DNA of 64,000 nt, from assembly GCF_024623325.1 (NCBI RefSeq), contig NZ_JANJZD010000020.1, positions 1 through 64,000 on the forward strand, written 5' to 3'. Numbering within the stretch: the first letter of the stretch is position 1; the number at the start of each line of letters is the position of its first letter. Positions 41,105 through 51,165 of the stretch are shown here, piece after piece. Source of the DNA: Acetatifactor muris. Lineage in GTDB: Bacteria; Bacillota; Clostridia; Lachnospirales; Lachnospiraceae. The position numbers and the translations under genes are program-made. The notes under the pieces are model-generated. The model was not told where the DNA came from, did no database searches, and saw nothing but the letters and a program-made list of their open reading frames with translations.

Positions 41105-43969
41105 ATGGAAGAAATCAAAAAGATGCGACCCCGCGAGTATATCAGAATACGCGGCGCCGCCGAGCATAATCTGAAGAACATTGACGTTGATATTCCGAGA
41201 AACGAGCTGGTAGTTCTGACAGGAATGTCAGGTTCTGGGAAGTCTTCTCTGGCCTTTGATACTATTTATGCGGAAGGGCAGAGGCGGTATATGGAGTCGC
41301 TGTCTTCCTATGCAAGGCAGTTTCTGGGGCAGATGGAAAAGCCCAATGTGGAGAAGATTGAAGGACTGTCGCCGGCTATTTCCATTGACCAGAAATCTAC
41401 CAACAGAAATCCGCGTTCTACTGTAGGTACAGTGACGGAAATCTATGATTATTTTCGCCTGCTCTATGCCAGAATCGGGATTCCGCACTGCCCCAGCTGC
41501 GGCAGGGAGATTGCCAGGCAGACGGTGGATCAGATGGTGGATCAGATTATGGAGCTGCCTGAAGGCACGAGACTTCAGCTGCTGGCGCCTGTGGTCCGGG
41601 GACGCAAGGGTCAGCATGAAAAAGTGCTGGATCGGGCCCGGAAGAGCGGTTATGTGCGTGTGCGGGTAGACGGGAATCTCTATGAACTGACAGAGGAAAT
41701 CCCGCTGGAGAAAAATATAAAGCATAATATTGAGATTGTGGTGGATCGCCTGGCGGTAAAGGCGGGAATGGAGCGTCGTCTGGCGGACTCCATTGAGAAT
41801 GTGCTGAATCTGGCGGAAGGGCTGCTGCTGGTGGATGTCATCGGCGGAGAACCCATGACTTTCAGCCAGAGCTTTTCCTGCCCGGACTGCGGGATTGGCA
41901 TCAGCGAGATTGAACCCAGGAGCTTTTCCTTTAACAATCCTTTCGGAGCCTGTCCTGTATGCTCCGGACTGGGCTATAAAATGGAATTTGATCTGGATCT
42001 GATGATTCCGGATAAGCGTCTCAGTATCAATCAGGGAGCGATTGCTGTGATGGGATGGCAGTCCTGCTCTGATAAGTCCAGCTTTACCAACGCACTGCTG
42101 CAGGCCCTGTGTAAGGCTTACCACTTTGACCTTGACACCCCCTTTGAGGAATATCCGGAAACAGTGAAGGATGTTTTTGTGAACGGGACCAATGGGAAGG
42201 AGGTTGAGGTTCATTATCAGGGACAGCGGGGACAAGGTGTATATCCTGTGGCTTTCGAGGGACTTGTGCGCAATGTGGAACGGAAATACAGAGAAACCTT
42301 TTCCGAGACCATGAAACAGGAGTATGAGACATTTATGAGAATCACGCCCTGCAGGGAATGTAAGGGAATGCGCCTGAAGAAAGAAGCTCTGGCCGTAACC
42401 GTTTGTGATAAGAACATTTATGAAATCACATCTGCGTCTATCTTGGAATTACAGGCTTTTCTGAAAGATATGCGGCTCAACAGTCAGCAGCTGCTGATTG
42501 GAAAGCAGATAATCAAGGAGATTCGGGCCAGAGTGGGATTTCTGGTGGATGTGGGTCTGGAATATCTGTCTCTGGCCAGGGCTACTGCCACCCTGTCCGG
42601 TGGCGAGGCCCAGCGCATCCGTCTGGCCACACAGATTGGCTCCGGACTGGTTGGAGTATGCTATATTCTGGATGAACCCAGCATCGGGCTTCATCAGCGG
42701 GACAATGACAAGCTGCTGAATACTTTGAAGAATCTTCGGGATCTGGGTAACACGCTGATTGTGGTGGAACATGATGAGGATACCATGCTGGCGGCGGACT
42801 ATGTGGTGGACATCGGCCCGGGAGCAGGCTCTCACGGCGGCGAAGTGGTGGCCTGCGGTACGGCGGAAGAGCTGATGCAGATACCGGAATCCATTACCGG
42901 AAAGTATCTCAGCGGCGAGCTGCGGATTCCTGTGCCGGAGGCCAGAAGGAAACCTGTCGGTCAGCTGAAGATTCTGGGGGCACGGGAGAATAATCTGAAG
43001 AATATTGATGTGGAAATTCCTCTGGGCGTGATGACCTGCATTACCGGAGTATCCGGCTCAGGGAAGAGCTCTCTGATCAACGAAATCTTATATAAACGCC
43101 TGGCAAGAGATTTGAACCGTGCCAGGTGCATACCGGGAAAGCATAAAAATATTCTGGGACTGGAGCAGCTGGATAAAGTAATTGCCATCGACCAGTCTCC
43201 TATCGGACGTACACCCCGGTCAAATCCGGCCACTTATACCGGCGTGTTTGACCAGATACGAGATTTGTTCGCTTCTACTGCAGACGCCAAGACAAAAGGA
43301 TACGGAAAGGGTCGCTTCAGCTTTAATGTAAAGGGAGGACGCTGCGAGGCCTGCGGAGGAGACGGAATCATCAAGATTGAGATGCATTTCCTTCCGGATG
43401 TCTATGTTCCCTGCGAAGTCTGTGGGGGGAAGAGATATAACCGGGAGACTCTGGATGTAAAATACAAGGGTAAGAATATTTTTGATGTGCTGGATATGAC
43501 GGTAGAAGAGGCTTACAGTTTTTTTGAAAATCTTCCTTCCATTCGCCGCAAGATTCAGACACTCTATGATGTGGGACTGACTTATGTAAAGCTGGGGCAG
43601 CCTTCCACTACCCTGTCCGGCGGCGAGGCCCAGCGAATTAAGCTTGCGACGGAACTGAGCAGAAGGAGTACAGGAAAGACCATTTATATCCTGGACGAGC
43701 CTACCACGGGACTCCATTTTGCGGATGTGCATAAGCTGGTGGACATTCTGCACCGACTGGCAGACGGGGGGAACACCGTGGTGGTTATCGAGCATAATCT
43801 GGACGTTATTAAAACAGCGGATTGTATTATCGACATGGGCCCCGAGGGCGGGGATCGGGGCGGAACGGTAATCGCCCTCGGTACGCCGGAAGAAATCGCA
43901 GAGAGTGAGAAATCATATACCGGTATCTATATAAAGAAAATGTTGGAAAAGGATAAGAAAAGGAAATAA
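41105..43969 (+). CDS. uvrA: UvrABC system protein A
   Basis: A 954-residue ABC-type damage sensor of standard length. First ATPase: GMSGSGKSSLAFD near residue 40; signature LSGGEAQRIRLA. Second: GVSGSGKSSLINE; LSGGEAQRIKLA; DEPTTGLHFAD. Zinc modules: CPSCG, CPDCG...CPVCSG and CEACGGDG...CEVCGGKRY. A UvrA dimer scans DNA and loads UvrB. It lies 129 bases after uvrB, probably co-transcribed and thus driven by the element-borne promoter. Confidence 0.98.
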   Translation: MEEIKKMRPREYIRIRGAAEHNLKNIDVDIPRNELVVLTGMSGSGKSSLAFDTIYAEGQRRYMESLSSYARQFLGQMEKPNVEKIEGLSPAISIDQKSTNRNPRSTVGTVTEIYDYFRLLYARIGIPHCPSCGREIARQTVDQMVDQIMELPEGTRLQLLAPVVRGRKGQHEKVLDRARKSGYVRVRVDGNLYELTEEIPLEKNIKHNIEIVVDRLAVKAGMERRLADSIENVLNLAEGLLLVDVIGGEPMTFSQSFSCPDCGIGISEIEPRSFSFNNPFGACPVCSGLGYKMEFDLDLMIPDKRLSINQGAIAVMGWQSCSDKSSFTNALLQALCKAYHFDLDTPFEEYPETVKDVFVNGTNGKEVEVHYQGQRGQGVYPVAFEGLVRNVERKYRETFSETMKQEYETFMRITPCRECKGMRLKKEALAVTVCDKNIYEITSASILELQAFLKDMRLNSQQLLIGKQIIKEIRARVGFLVDVGLEYLSLARATATLSGGEAQRIRLATQIGSGLVGVCYILDEPSIGLHQRDNDKLLNTLKNLRDLGNTLIVVEHDEDTMLAADYVVDIGPGAGSHGGEVVACGTAEELMQIPESITGKYLSGELRIPVPEARRKPVGQLKILGARENNLKNIDVEIPLGVMTCITGVSGSGKSSLINEILYKRLARDLNRARCIPGKHKNILGLEQLDKVIAIDQSPIGRTPRSNPATYTGVFDQIRDLFASTADAKTKGYGKGRFSFNVKGGRCEACGGDGIIKIEMHFLPDVYVPCEVCGGKRYNRETLDVKYKGKNIFDVLDMTVEEAYSFFENLPSIRRKIQTLYDVGLTYVKLGQPSTTLSGGEAQRIKLATELSRRSTGKTIYILDEPTTGLHFADVHKLVDILHRLADGGNTVVVIEHNLDVIKTADCIIDMGPEGGDRGGTVIALGTPEEIAESEKSYTGIYIKKMLEKDKKRK

Positions 43970-44204
43970 CTGGACGGAAGAAAAATTGCGGAAAGGGTAA
44001 AGAAGACAGGGCGTCATGCCGAAATGATAATTACAGGTTTGCCGCTGCACTTCTGGGAATGTGCAGGCAGACAGACTGGCTGATGTCATTTTTTATTAAA
44101 ATTTTCATAAACCCCTATGAAAAACGAATTTTTTCGGTTATAATAAAAAACGTATGACTTTGTTGCAGAATTTGAGAATCCGTTTTTCAGAAAGGGGCTA
44201 ATAT
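43970..44204. promoter_or_regulatory. Gap before mbl with a probable promoter
   Basis: A TATAAT lies at 44139-44144, about 60 bases before the mbl start; no good -35 was seen. CTGCAC/GTGCAG (44045-44050 with 44061-44066) may form the uvrA 3' hairpin. Confidence 0.4.
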
Positions 44205-45197
44205 ATGCAGTGCACAGATATCGGGATAGATTTGGGTACAGCCAGCATTTTAGTATACATCAGAGGAAAGGGCGTCGTACTGAAGGAGCCGTCCGTTGTA
44301 GCATTTGACAGAGATACGAATAAAATTAAGGCCATCGGTGAGGATGCGCGCCTCATGCTGGGAAGGACACCGGGGAATATTGTGGCGGTGAGACCTTTGC
44401 GGCAGGGGGTTATATCAGATTATTCCGTGACCGAGAAAATGATGAAATATTTTATTCAGAAAGCTCTGGGCAGGAGGACCTTCCGGAAGCCGCGCATTGC
44501 TGTCTGTGTGCCCAGCGGTGTCACGGAAGTGGAGAAGAAAGCGGTGGAAGATGCCACCTATCAGGCAGGGGCAAGAGATGTTGACATCATAGAGGAGCCC
44601 ATTGCAGCGGCTATCGGAGCAGGGATTGATATCGCAAAGCCCTGTGGGAACATGATTGTGGATATCGGTGGCGGCACATCTGACATTGCGGTTATTTCCC
44701 TGGGAGGAACCGTGGTGAGCGCATCTATTAAAGTGGCCGGAGATGACTTTGACGAGGCCATTGTGCGCTATATGCGCAAGAAACATAATCTGCTGATCGG
44801 TGAGAGGACCGCGGAAGATTTGAAAATAAAGATCGGTTCTGCTTACAGGCGGCCTGAGGTCGACTATATGGATGTGAGAGGCCGGAATCTTGTGACCGGA
44901 CTTCCGAAGACTGTGAAGGTATCCTCGGAGGAGACGGAAGAGGCACTTCGGGAGACCACTTCCCAGGTAGTGGAGACAATCCACAGTGTGCTGGAGAAGA
45001 CACCGCCTGAGCTGGCCGCAGATATAGCGGACAGAGGAATCGTTCTGACCGGCGGAGGAAGTCTGCTGAGAGGACTGGAGGAGCTGATTTCTTCCAAAAC
45101 GGGAATCAATACGATAACCGCAGAGGATCCCATGACGGCGGTAGCTGTGGGAACCGGTAAATATGTGGAATTCCTGTCAGGTTACAATGGCAGATAA
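44205..45197 (+). CDS. mbl: MreB/Mbl-type rod-shape actin homologue
   Basis: A 330-residue protein. Phosphate-1 IGIDLGTASILVYIRGKG, phosphate-2 NMIVDIGGGTSDIAVISLGG and adenosine motif VLTGGGSLLRGLEELI are complete. It polymerises under the membrane and guides elongation-type wall synthesis. The next genes encode flagellar rod proteins FlgF and FlgG, the order of Bacillus mbl-flhO-flhP, which supports Mbl over MreB. AAAGGGGC precedes the ATG. Confidence 0.9.
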   Translation: MQCTDIGIDLGTASILVYIRGKGVVLKEPSVVAFDRDTNKIKAIGEDARLMLGRTPGNIVAVRPLRQGVISDYSVTEKMMKYFIQKALGRRTFRKPRIAVCVPSGVTEVEKKAVEDATYQAGARDVDIIEEPIAAAIGAGIDIAKPCGNMIVDIGGGTSDIAVISLGGTVVSASIKVAGDDFDEAIVRYMRKKHNLLIGERTAEDLKIKIGSAYRRPEVDYMDVRGRNLVTGLPKTVKVSSEETEEALRETTSQVVETIHSVLEKTPPELAADIADRGIVLTGGGSLLRGLEELISSKTGINTITAEDPMTAVAVGTGKYVEFLSGYNGR

Positions 45198-45220
45198 TCA
45201 ATTGTATCAGGAGGCTTTGG

Positions 45221-45997
45221 ATGTTAAAGGGTTTATATACTGCATATACAGGAATGATTAATGAGCAGCACAGAATGGATACGATGACGAATAATCTGGC
45301 CAACGCATCCACGGTGGGCTTTAAGAAGGAAGGGGCCACCAGCCAGGCCTTTAATGATGTGCTTACAGTGAAAATCAGAGATGCTTCCTGGGGAGAACAT
45401 CTCCCGCAGCGCATGGGGAATAACAATCCCGGGGTGAAGATCGGCGAGAATTACACGGATTTTACACAGGGTTCTTATCGTGTCACAGGGAATACCTATG
45501 ATCTGGCTCTGGACGGGGACGGTTTCTTTGCCATTGAATTTACCAATAAGGCAGGAGAGACATCTACCATGTACACCAGAGGCGGCCAGTTTACTCTGAA
45601 CAGAGAGGGATATCTGGTCACCGAGGATGGCGACTATGTACTGGACACGCAGAACAGGAGAATCCAGGTGAATACATTGCTGGAATCGAAGATTGACACC
45701 GATGGCACAATCAGTCAGAACGGCAGGACTCTGGCTAAAATCCAGGTGGCAGACTTTGAAGATTATAATTATCTGGAAAAGTACGGAGAGACCTACTACA
45801 GGCCCATAGAGGGAGCCAGAATGACTCCGGCTGACGCGCAGATCAATTCGGGATATCTGGAAATGGCCAATGTACAGATTGTATCCGAGATGGTGAATAT
45901 GATCTCAATTACCAGGGCATACGAGAGCAATCAGAAGATTATTCAGACATATGACAGTTCCCTGGAGATTGCTGTGAACCAGCTGGGCAGGGTATAA
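45221..45997 (+). CDS. flgF: Flagellar basal-body rod protein, FlgF/FlhO-like
   Basis: A 258-residue protein. The N-terminal rod box (LYTAYTGMINEQHRMDTMTN, NLANASTVGFKKEG) and C-terminal box (NSGYLEMANVQIVSEMVNMI, ITRAYESNQKII) are present. LALDGDGFFAIEF marks the central domain. It builds the proximal rod, exported by the flagellar type III system. It is 23 bases after mbl and followed by a paralogue. Confidence 0.85.
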   Translation: MLKGLYTAYTGMINEQHRMDTMTNNLANASTVGFKKEGATSQAFNDVLTVKIRDASWGEHLPQRMGNNNPGVKIGENYTDFTQGSYRVTGNTYDLALDGDGFFAIEFTNKAGETSTMYTRGGQFTLNREGYLVTEDGDYVLDTQNRRIQVNTLLESKIDTDGTISQNGRTLAKIQVADFEDYNYLEKYGETYYRPIEGARMTPADAQINSGYLEMANVQIVSEMVNMISITRAYESNQKIIQTYDSSLEIAVNQLGRV

Positions 45998-46170
45998 CAG
46001 GGAATGCTAACGCATAACTGACCAGAGGGGTGGTACAGATGTGCATGGGTAAGATTCGGAAACGACAGCCGGCGGGAAACCCAGGGACGAGGAGAAGCGG
46101 AAACAGTACGGCATAAGAGGGAATACATAGAACAGACAGTATAAATAAGGCGGAGAAAGGAATCAGGATT

Positions 46171-46986
46171 ATGGTACGCAGCTTATGGACAGCGGCAACC
46201 GGTATGATTGCACAGCAGACAAATCTGGACACAATTGCAAATAATCTGGCCAACGTAAATACGCAGGGATTTAAAACCCAGGTGAATGAGTTTAAGACTC
46301 TGCTGTACCAGACGTTACAGACGAAGACCACCACAGCCAACGGAGAGCAGAAACCCACCAGCGCACAGGTTGGTCTGGGTACACGCAACTCGGCAATTAC
46401 CACTATATTTAAGACAGGCAATATGCTTGCCTCCGAGAGTGATACTGCATTTGCGATAGACGGAAAAGGGTTTTTTGCAGTGCGCGGTGCGGACGGGAAT
46501 ACATACTATACCCGGGATGGTAACTTTGTGTTTTCCCTGGCCAGCAACGGAAATATGCTGGCAAATGCCGACGGTCTGCCTGTACTGGACACCAACGGGC
46601 GTCCCATTATACTGGATCAGCGCTATGTGGTCAGTGAGGTAACTGTGACAGGAGACGGCCTGCTCTGTTATCCGGATGAGAAGAATAATCCTCAGCCTAT
46701 GGGAATCAGAATCGGTGTCTTCCAGTTCAATAATCCCAATGGTCTGGAGAGACTGGCGAGCAGCCTGTATAATCAGACAGCTGCCAGCGGACAGCCCATT
46801 AACGAGGCCACCAACAACGATGTGGAGAAGAGTAAGATACTGCAGAATTATCTGGAGGGCTCCAATGTGCAGGTGGTTGATGAAATGGTGAACATGATTG
46901 TGGCTCAGAGAGCTTACGAGCTGAACTCAAAGGCCATTACCACTTCGGACGAAATGCTTCAGCAGGCGAACAATCTGAAGCGGTAA
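46171..46986 (+). CDS. flgG: Flagellar basal-body rod protein, FlgG/FlhP-like
   Basis: A 271-residue protein: SLWTAATGMIAQQTNLDTIA, NNLANVNTQGFKTQ, FAIDGKGFFAVRGADGN and the C-terminal EGSNVQVVDEMVNMIVAQRA. It is about the length of FlgG and more typical of it than the previous gene. It forms the distal rod. The 173-base gap before it has no gene; AGAAAGGA precedes the ATG. Confidence 0.85.
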   Translation: MVRSLWTAATGMIAQQTNLDTIANNLANVNTQGFKTQVNEFKTLLYQTLQTKTTTANGEQKPTSAQVGLGTRNSAITTIFKTGNMLASESDTAFAIDGKGFFAVRGADGNTYYTRDGNFVFSLASNGNMLANADGLPVLDTNGRPIILDQRYVVSEVTVTGDGLLCYPDEKNNPQPMGIRIGVFQFNNPNGLERLASSLYNQTAASGQPINEATNNDVEKSKILQNYLEGSNVQVVDEMVNMIVAQRAYELNSKAITTSDEMLQQANNLKR

Positions 46987-47063
46987 AGCAGGATAACAGT
47001 GTGACACCTGCATAAAGATGCAGGGCAGGAACTGCAGAGCTCCGGTTAAGAAAGGAATATAAT

Positions 47064-47486
47064 ATGGATTTCAGTAATATCGCGTCCATGTACAGTGACA
47101 AATACACAACTGCCGCGAATCAGACGGCGAATCAATTGCAGGACAAACTGACAGGTGCCGATTACTCGAAAGCATCTGAAGCTGAGCTGATGGATGCCTG
47201 CAAACAGTTTGAAGCATACTTTGTAGAGCAGATGTATAAAGGGATGATGAAGACAATTCCCGAAAATGAAGAGGGAACATCACATTATACTTCTACTGTG
47301 ATGGATTTGTATAAGGATCGAATGGTTCAGAGTATGGCGGAAGAGACCACCAATCAGAATGGCGGCCTGGGACTGGCCCAGATGCTTTTTGAGCAGATGA
47401 AGCGGAATTATGGTTTTGACGCAGTATCAGAGGGTACGGCAGCCGGGGGAAGTGAGTCGGAAGCTGTGCCGGAAGGAAAGATTTAA
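47064..47486 (+). CDS. Rod-binding (FlgJ N-terminal) protein
   Basis: A 140-residue protein; the FlgJ-type rod-binding core is ACKQFEAYFVEQMYKGMMKT, then YKDRMVQSMAEETTNQNGGL and LAQMLFEQMKR. It lacks the muramidase domain found in proteobacterial FlgJ. It caps or aids rod assembly after the FlgF/FlgG proteins. The C-terminal 20 residues are low in complexity. Confidence 0.85.
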   Translation: MDFSNIASMYSDKYTTAANQTANQLQDKLTGADYSKASEAELMDACKQFEAYFVEQMYKGMMKTIPENEEGTSHYTSTVMDLYKDRMVQSMAEETTNQNGGLGLAQMLFEQMKRNYGFDAVSEGTAAGGSESEAVPEGKI

Positions 47487-47524
47487 ACGATTGTAATAAA
47501 TATCAGGAAATTGATATGTCCGGG

Positions 47525-47555
47525 ACAAGGCTGCTTAGACACAAGGCAGCCTTGT
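47525..47555. terminator. Hairpin after the flagellar genes
   Basis: ACAAGGCTGC (47525-47534) pairs with GCAGCCTTGT (47546-47555). The tail is not T-rich, so termination strength is uncertain. Confidence 0.5.
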
Positions 47556-47593
47556 TCTGGTATATGTAATTTGGGACGTATCGGGAGGACGGG

Positions 47594-49810
47594 ATGGAAA
47601 CGCTCAGCGGCTACGTGGAACACATTATCTATCAGAACAGTGAGAATGGTTATACGGTATTGAACCTTGCGGCGGAAGGGGAAGAAATCGTCTGTGTGGG
47701 AATGTGCAGGGGGCTGTCTCAGGGAGAAAGCATTTCTGCCCGGGGAGAGTACATCGATCATCCTGTCTATGGAAGCCAGTTTAAAATAAGCGGATTTCAG
47801 GTGGTAGTGCCGCAGGACAGCATTGGAATGGAGCGTTATCTCGGGTCCGGGGCTATAAAAGGGGTAGGTCCTGCACTGGCCGCCAGAATCGTGAAGAGAT
47901 TCGGAGAAGATACTTTTCGACTCATCGAGGAAGAACCGGAGCGCCTGACCGAGGTGCGGGGAATCAGCGAGAGAAAGGCGAGGGAAATCGCCATTCAGAT
48001 GGAAGAAAAGAGAGATTTGAGAAATGCTCTGGTTTATCTGCAGCAATACGGAATTTCCAATACACTGGCTATAAAAATCTATAATGCCTACGGAGCAAAT
48101 CTGTATGGGGTTATGAAGGAAAACCCGTATCGGCTTGCAGAGGAAATCCGTGGCGTCGGATTTAAAATGGCGGACGAGCTTGCCGGGAAAATCGGGATTC
48201 ATGCGGATTCCGAGTATCGTATCAAAAGCGGAATCATATATGTTCTGCTTCAGGCTGTGGGAGAAGGAAACTGCTATCTGCCTTTGGACATATTGCTTGC
48301 GCGTGGGGAGAAACTGCTGGGTATTGACAGAAATGATATTCGTCCGCAGCTGGATAATCTGATGATGGATAAAAAGGTGGTAATCAAGGGAGAGAATGTA
48401 TTTTCATCTTCTTATTATTATGCTGAACTGAATTGTGCAGGAATGCTTTATGATCTGAATGTCTCCATGCCTGTGGAGGAAAAGGAGGCGGAACAGAAGC
48501 TGGAAAAACTGGCCGGGGAGCTGAAAATCGAATTGGATGAGCTTCAGATGAAAGCAGTTATGGGAAGCATCCGAAATGGCCTGTTCCTTCTGTCAGGGGG
48601 GCCCGGCACAGGGAAAACCACCACCATCAATATGATGATTCACTATTTTGAGGCTGAAGGACTGGACATTTTTCTGGCCGCGCCCACAGGGCGGGCGGCG
48701 AAGCGGATGACAGAAGCCACAGGGTTTGAAGCCCGAACCATACACCGCATGCTGGAGCTGAACAGCGCGCTTTCTGACGAAGATACCCGCAGGGTCAGCT
48801 TTGAGAGAAATGAAGAAAATCCGCTGGAAGCGGATGTGGTGATTATAGATGAGATGTCCATGGTGGATATTCAGCTGTTCCAGGCGCTTCTGAAGGCAGT
48901 GGCCCCGGGAACCAGGCTGGTGCTGGTGGGGGATGTAAATCAGCTGCCCAGTGTGGGACCGGGACAGGTATTGCGGGATTTGCTGGGCAGCGGCCGGTTT
49001 CCCATGACGGAACTGAAGAAGATATTTCGCCAGGCGGAGAAAAGTGATATTGTCGTCAATGCGCACAGAATCAACAGCGGGGAGCAGATTGCCCTGGACA
49101 ATAAATCCAGAGATTTCTTCCTTCTGGAGAGAAATGACGTCAATGTCATATATAAGCATATGATACAACTGATCAGTGAGAAGCTGCCCCGTTATGTACA
49201 GGTGTCACCTTATGAGATACAGGTGCTGACGCCTATGCGGAAAGGAAGTCTGGGCTGCGAGACACTGAACGGTATCCTGCAGAGATATCTGAATCCTGCA
49301 GATGAAAGCAAAAAGGAGCATATAAGCGGCAGCACCATTTATCGGGAAGGCGATAAAGTGATGCAGATTAAGAATAATTATCAGCTGGAGTGGGAAATTG
49401 TCAGTAAATACGGAATTGCGATTGACAGGGGAACCGGAATTTTTAATGGAGATATGGGAAGAATTCTGGAGATCAGCGAGGTGTCGTCCAGCCTGGTGGT
49501 GGAATACGATGAACAGCGGCGGGTTACGTATCCTTTTTCTCTGCTGGAGGAACTGGAGCTGTCCTATGCTGTCACCATTCACAAGGCGCAGGGGAGCGAA
49601 TATCCCGCAGTCATTCTTCCGCTGTTGAGCGGTCCCAAAATGTTGTTTAACCGCAACCTGCTGTACACTGCCATAACAAGAGCACGGAGCTGTGTGACGA
49701 TTCTGGGCAGCAGCAATACTGTGCGCAGTATGATAGAAAATGTCAGTGAGAACCGCAGATATACTGCTCTGGCAGCGAGAATCCGGGAGCATGGAAAAGC
49801 GGCTTTATAA
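47594..49810 (+). CDS. recD2: RecD2-type ATP-dependent DNA helicase
   Basis: A 738-residue SF1B helicase. The N-terminal OB-like domain (LSGYVEHIIYQNSENGYTVL) and helix-hairpin-helix repeats (SGAIKGVGPALAARIVKRFG, LTEVRGISERKARE) are the RecD2 features. Walker A GGPGTGKTTT, Walker B VIIDEMSMVDIQ, GDVNQLPSVGPG, and motif VI-like FNRNLLYTAITRARS complete the motor. It unwinds 5' to 3' in repair and replication restart without RecBC. It lies alone between the flagellar genes and comF. Confidence 0.95.
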   Translation: METLSGYVEHIIYQNSENGYTVLNLAAEGEEIVCVGMCRGLSQGESISARGEYIDHPVYGSQFKISGFQVVVPQDSIGMERYLGSGAIKGVGPALAARIVKRFGEDTFRLIEEEPERLTEVRGISERKAREIAIQMEEKRDLRNALVYLQQYGISNTLAIKIYNAYGANLYGVMKENPYRLAEEIRGVGFKMADELAGKIGIHADSEYRIKSGIIYVLLQAVGEGNCYLPLDILLARGEKLLGIDRNDIRPQLDNLMMDKKVVIKGENVFSSSYYYAELNCAGMLYDLNVSMPVEEKEAEQKLEKLAGELKIELDELQMKAVMGSIRNGLFLLSGGPGTGKTTTINMMIHYFEAEGLDIFLAAPTGRAAKRMTEATGFEARTIHRMLELNSALSDEDTRRVSFERNEENPLEADVVIIDEMSMVDIQLFQALLKAVAPGTRLVLVGDVNQLPSVGPGQVLRDLLGSGRFPMTELKKIFRQAEKSDIVVNAHRINSGEQIALDNKSRDFFLLERNDVNVIYKHMIQLISEKLPRYVQVSPYEIQVLTPMRKGSLGCETLNGILQRYLNPADESKKEHISGSTIYREGDKVMQIKNNYQLEWEIVSKYGIAIDRGTGIFNGDMGRILEISEVSSSLVVEYDEQRRVTYPFSLLEELELSYAVTIHKAQGSEYPAVILPLLSGPKMLFNRNLLYTAITRARSCVTILGSSNTVRSMIENVSENRRYTALAARIREHGKAAL

Positions 49811-49945
49811 AACGGCAGGCGCTGGAATCAGCAGAGAGAAAATCTGTGGCGGGCAGCACAGATACAATGACAGACTGCTCTGCAGATTCTGAAGGCACAT
49901 AAATGATAAGGTCGGAGAGGGTTCAAATCGGAGGAATGAGAACCC

Positions 49946-50731
49946 ATGAAAATCAGAACAAAGAACCGGATCACAGTCACAGCAGGAAGAGAAATCCGAT
50001 GGAGGAAAAACGCCGGATGGGGAGAGAAGATATATGCGGGAGTACTGCAGTTGCTTTTTCCGCTGCGCTGTCCTGTCTGTGACAAAATTGTGCGTCAGCC
50101 CGGAGAGAAGATCTGCCTGGAATGCCTGGGCAGACTGAAGCTGCTGACGCCGCCCTGGTGCATGAAGTGCGGGAAAAAACTTGCAGAAGAAGGGGAATAC
50201 TGTGCTGACTGCAAACGGAAAAAGCATGAATTTGTCCGCGGCAGGGCACTCTATGAATATGGAAGCGTCGCCCTTTCCATTTATCGCTTTAAATATGGTG
50301 GAAGGCGGGAATATGCTGCGTTTTTCGGGGAGCAGGCGGCAGAATATCTGGGCGATTTTATCAGAAGTGTACATCCGGATGCGCTGGTGCCTGTGCCGCT
50401 GCACAAAAAGCGAAAAGCGGTTAGAGGATTTAACCAGGCAGAACTGCTTGCCAGAGCCATTGGAAGCTGTCTGGATATCCCTGTGTGTACAGGATTTCTG
50501 GTCAGAGAGAAAAATACTGCGCCGCTGAAGTACGAAAATCCTGAAGAAAGGCAAAATAATTTGAAAAAGGCTTTTAATATAGAAAAAAATGATGTAAAAT
50601 TAAAAAGGATTATTGTTATAGATGACATTTATACTACCGGCAGTACGATGGATGAAGTGTCCAGGGTACTGAAAAGCGCCGGCGCGGAATCGGTGTGGTA
50701 TATTGCGCTGGCCTGCGGAACCGGTATATAA
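49946..50731 (+). CDS. comF: ComF-family phosphoribosyltransferase-like protein
   Basis: A 261-residue protein. Zinc-binding N-terminus: CPVCDKIV, CLECLGRL, CMKCGKKL and CADCKR. PRTase part: DALVPVPLHKKRKAVRGFNQ, and the PRPP loop IIVIDDIYTTGSTMDE. ComF aids DNA handling in competence; many Clostridia keep it without known competence. It overlaps no gene; the YvyF-like gene follows 20 bases later, as in Bacillus. Confidence 0.9.
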   Translation: MKIRTKNRITVTAGREIRWRKNAGWGEKIYAGVLQLLFPLRCPVCDKIVRQPGEKICLECLGRLKLLTPPWCMKCGKKLAEEGEYCADCKRKKHEFVRGRALYEYGSVALSIYRFKYGGRREYAAFFGEQAAEYLGDFIRSVHPDALVPVPLHKKRKAVRGFNQAELLARAIGSCLDIPVCTGFLVREKNTAPLKYENPEERQNNLKKAFNIEKNDVKLKRIIVIDDIYTTGSTMDEVSRVLKSAGAESVWYIALACGTGI

Positions 50732-50751
50732 AAATGGTTCAGGAGGTTATA

Positions 50752-51156
50752 ATGAACGTAAGAAATTGTAGAAAATGTGGTGCGCTGTTCAATTATCTCT
50801 CCGGTCCTCCGATTTGTCCCGCATGCCGCGACAGGCTGGAGGAAAAGTTTCAGGAAGTGAAGAGCTATATTCGGGATAATAAAGGGGCGGGAATACAGGA
50901 AGTGGCAGAGGCCTGCTCTGTGGAAGTCAATCAGATCCGGCAGTGGCTGCGGGAGGAGCGTCTGGAGCTGGCGACAGATTCTGCGATGTATCTGAATTGT
51001 GAATCCTGCGGCGCACCTATCCGCAGCGGCAAGTACTGTGAGAAATGTACTGCGAATATGACAAGGAATCTGCAGGATGTGTTAAAGGCGAACAAGCCGG
51101 CGCCCAAGCCTGAGAAGAATGAAGGTGAGGGGCCTAAGATGAGATTCCTGAAATAG
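50752..51156 (+). CDS. YvyF-like flagellar-operon zinc protein
   Basis: A 134-residue protein. ATG 50752 follows AGGAGG. It has CRKCGALF, CPACRDRLEEKFQEVKSYIR, a helical HTH-like part (GIQEVAEACSVEVNQIRQWL) and CESCGAPIRSGKYCEKC, matching the TIGR03826 (YvyF) type found next to comF and flagellar genes. Its role is unknown, possibly regulation of flagellin genes. Confidence 0.85.
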   Translation: MNVRNCRKCGALFNYLSGPPICPACRDRLEEKFQEVKSYIRDNKGAGIQEVAEACSVEVNQIRQWLREERLELATDSAMYLNCESCGAPIRSGKYCEKCTANMTRNLQDVLKANKPAPKPEKNEGEGPKMRFLK

Positions 51157-51165
51157 GAGATTATC

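Noticed and set aside
41228..42235. Long minus-strand open frame opposite uvrA (335 codons)
   Set aside because: It lies wholly inside uvrA, is rich in His, Arg and Gln as shadow frames are, and has no ribosome site or family resemblance.
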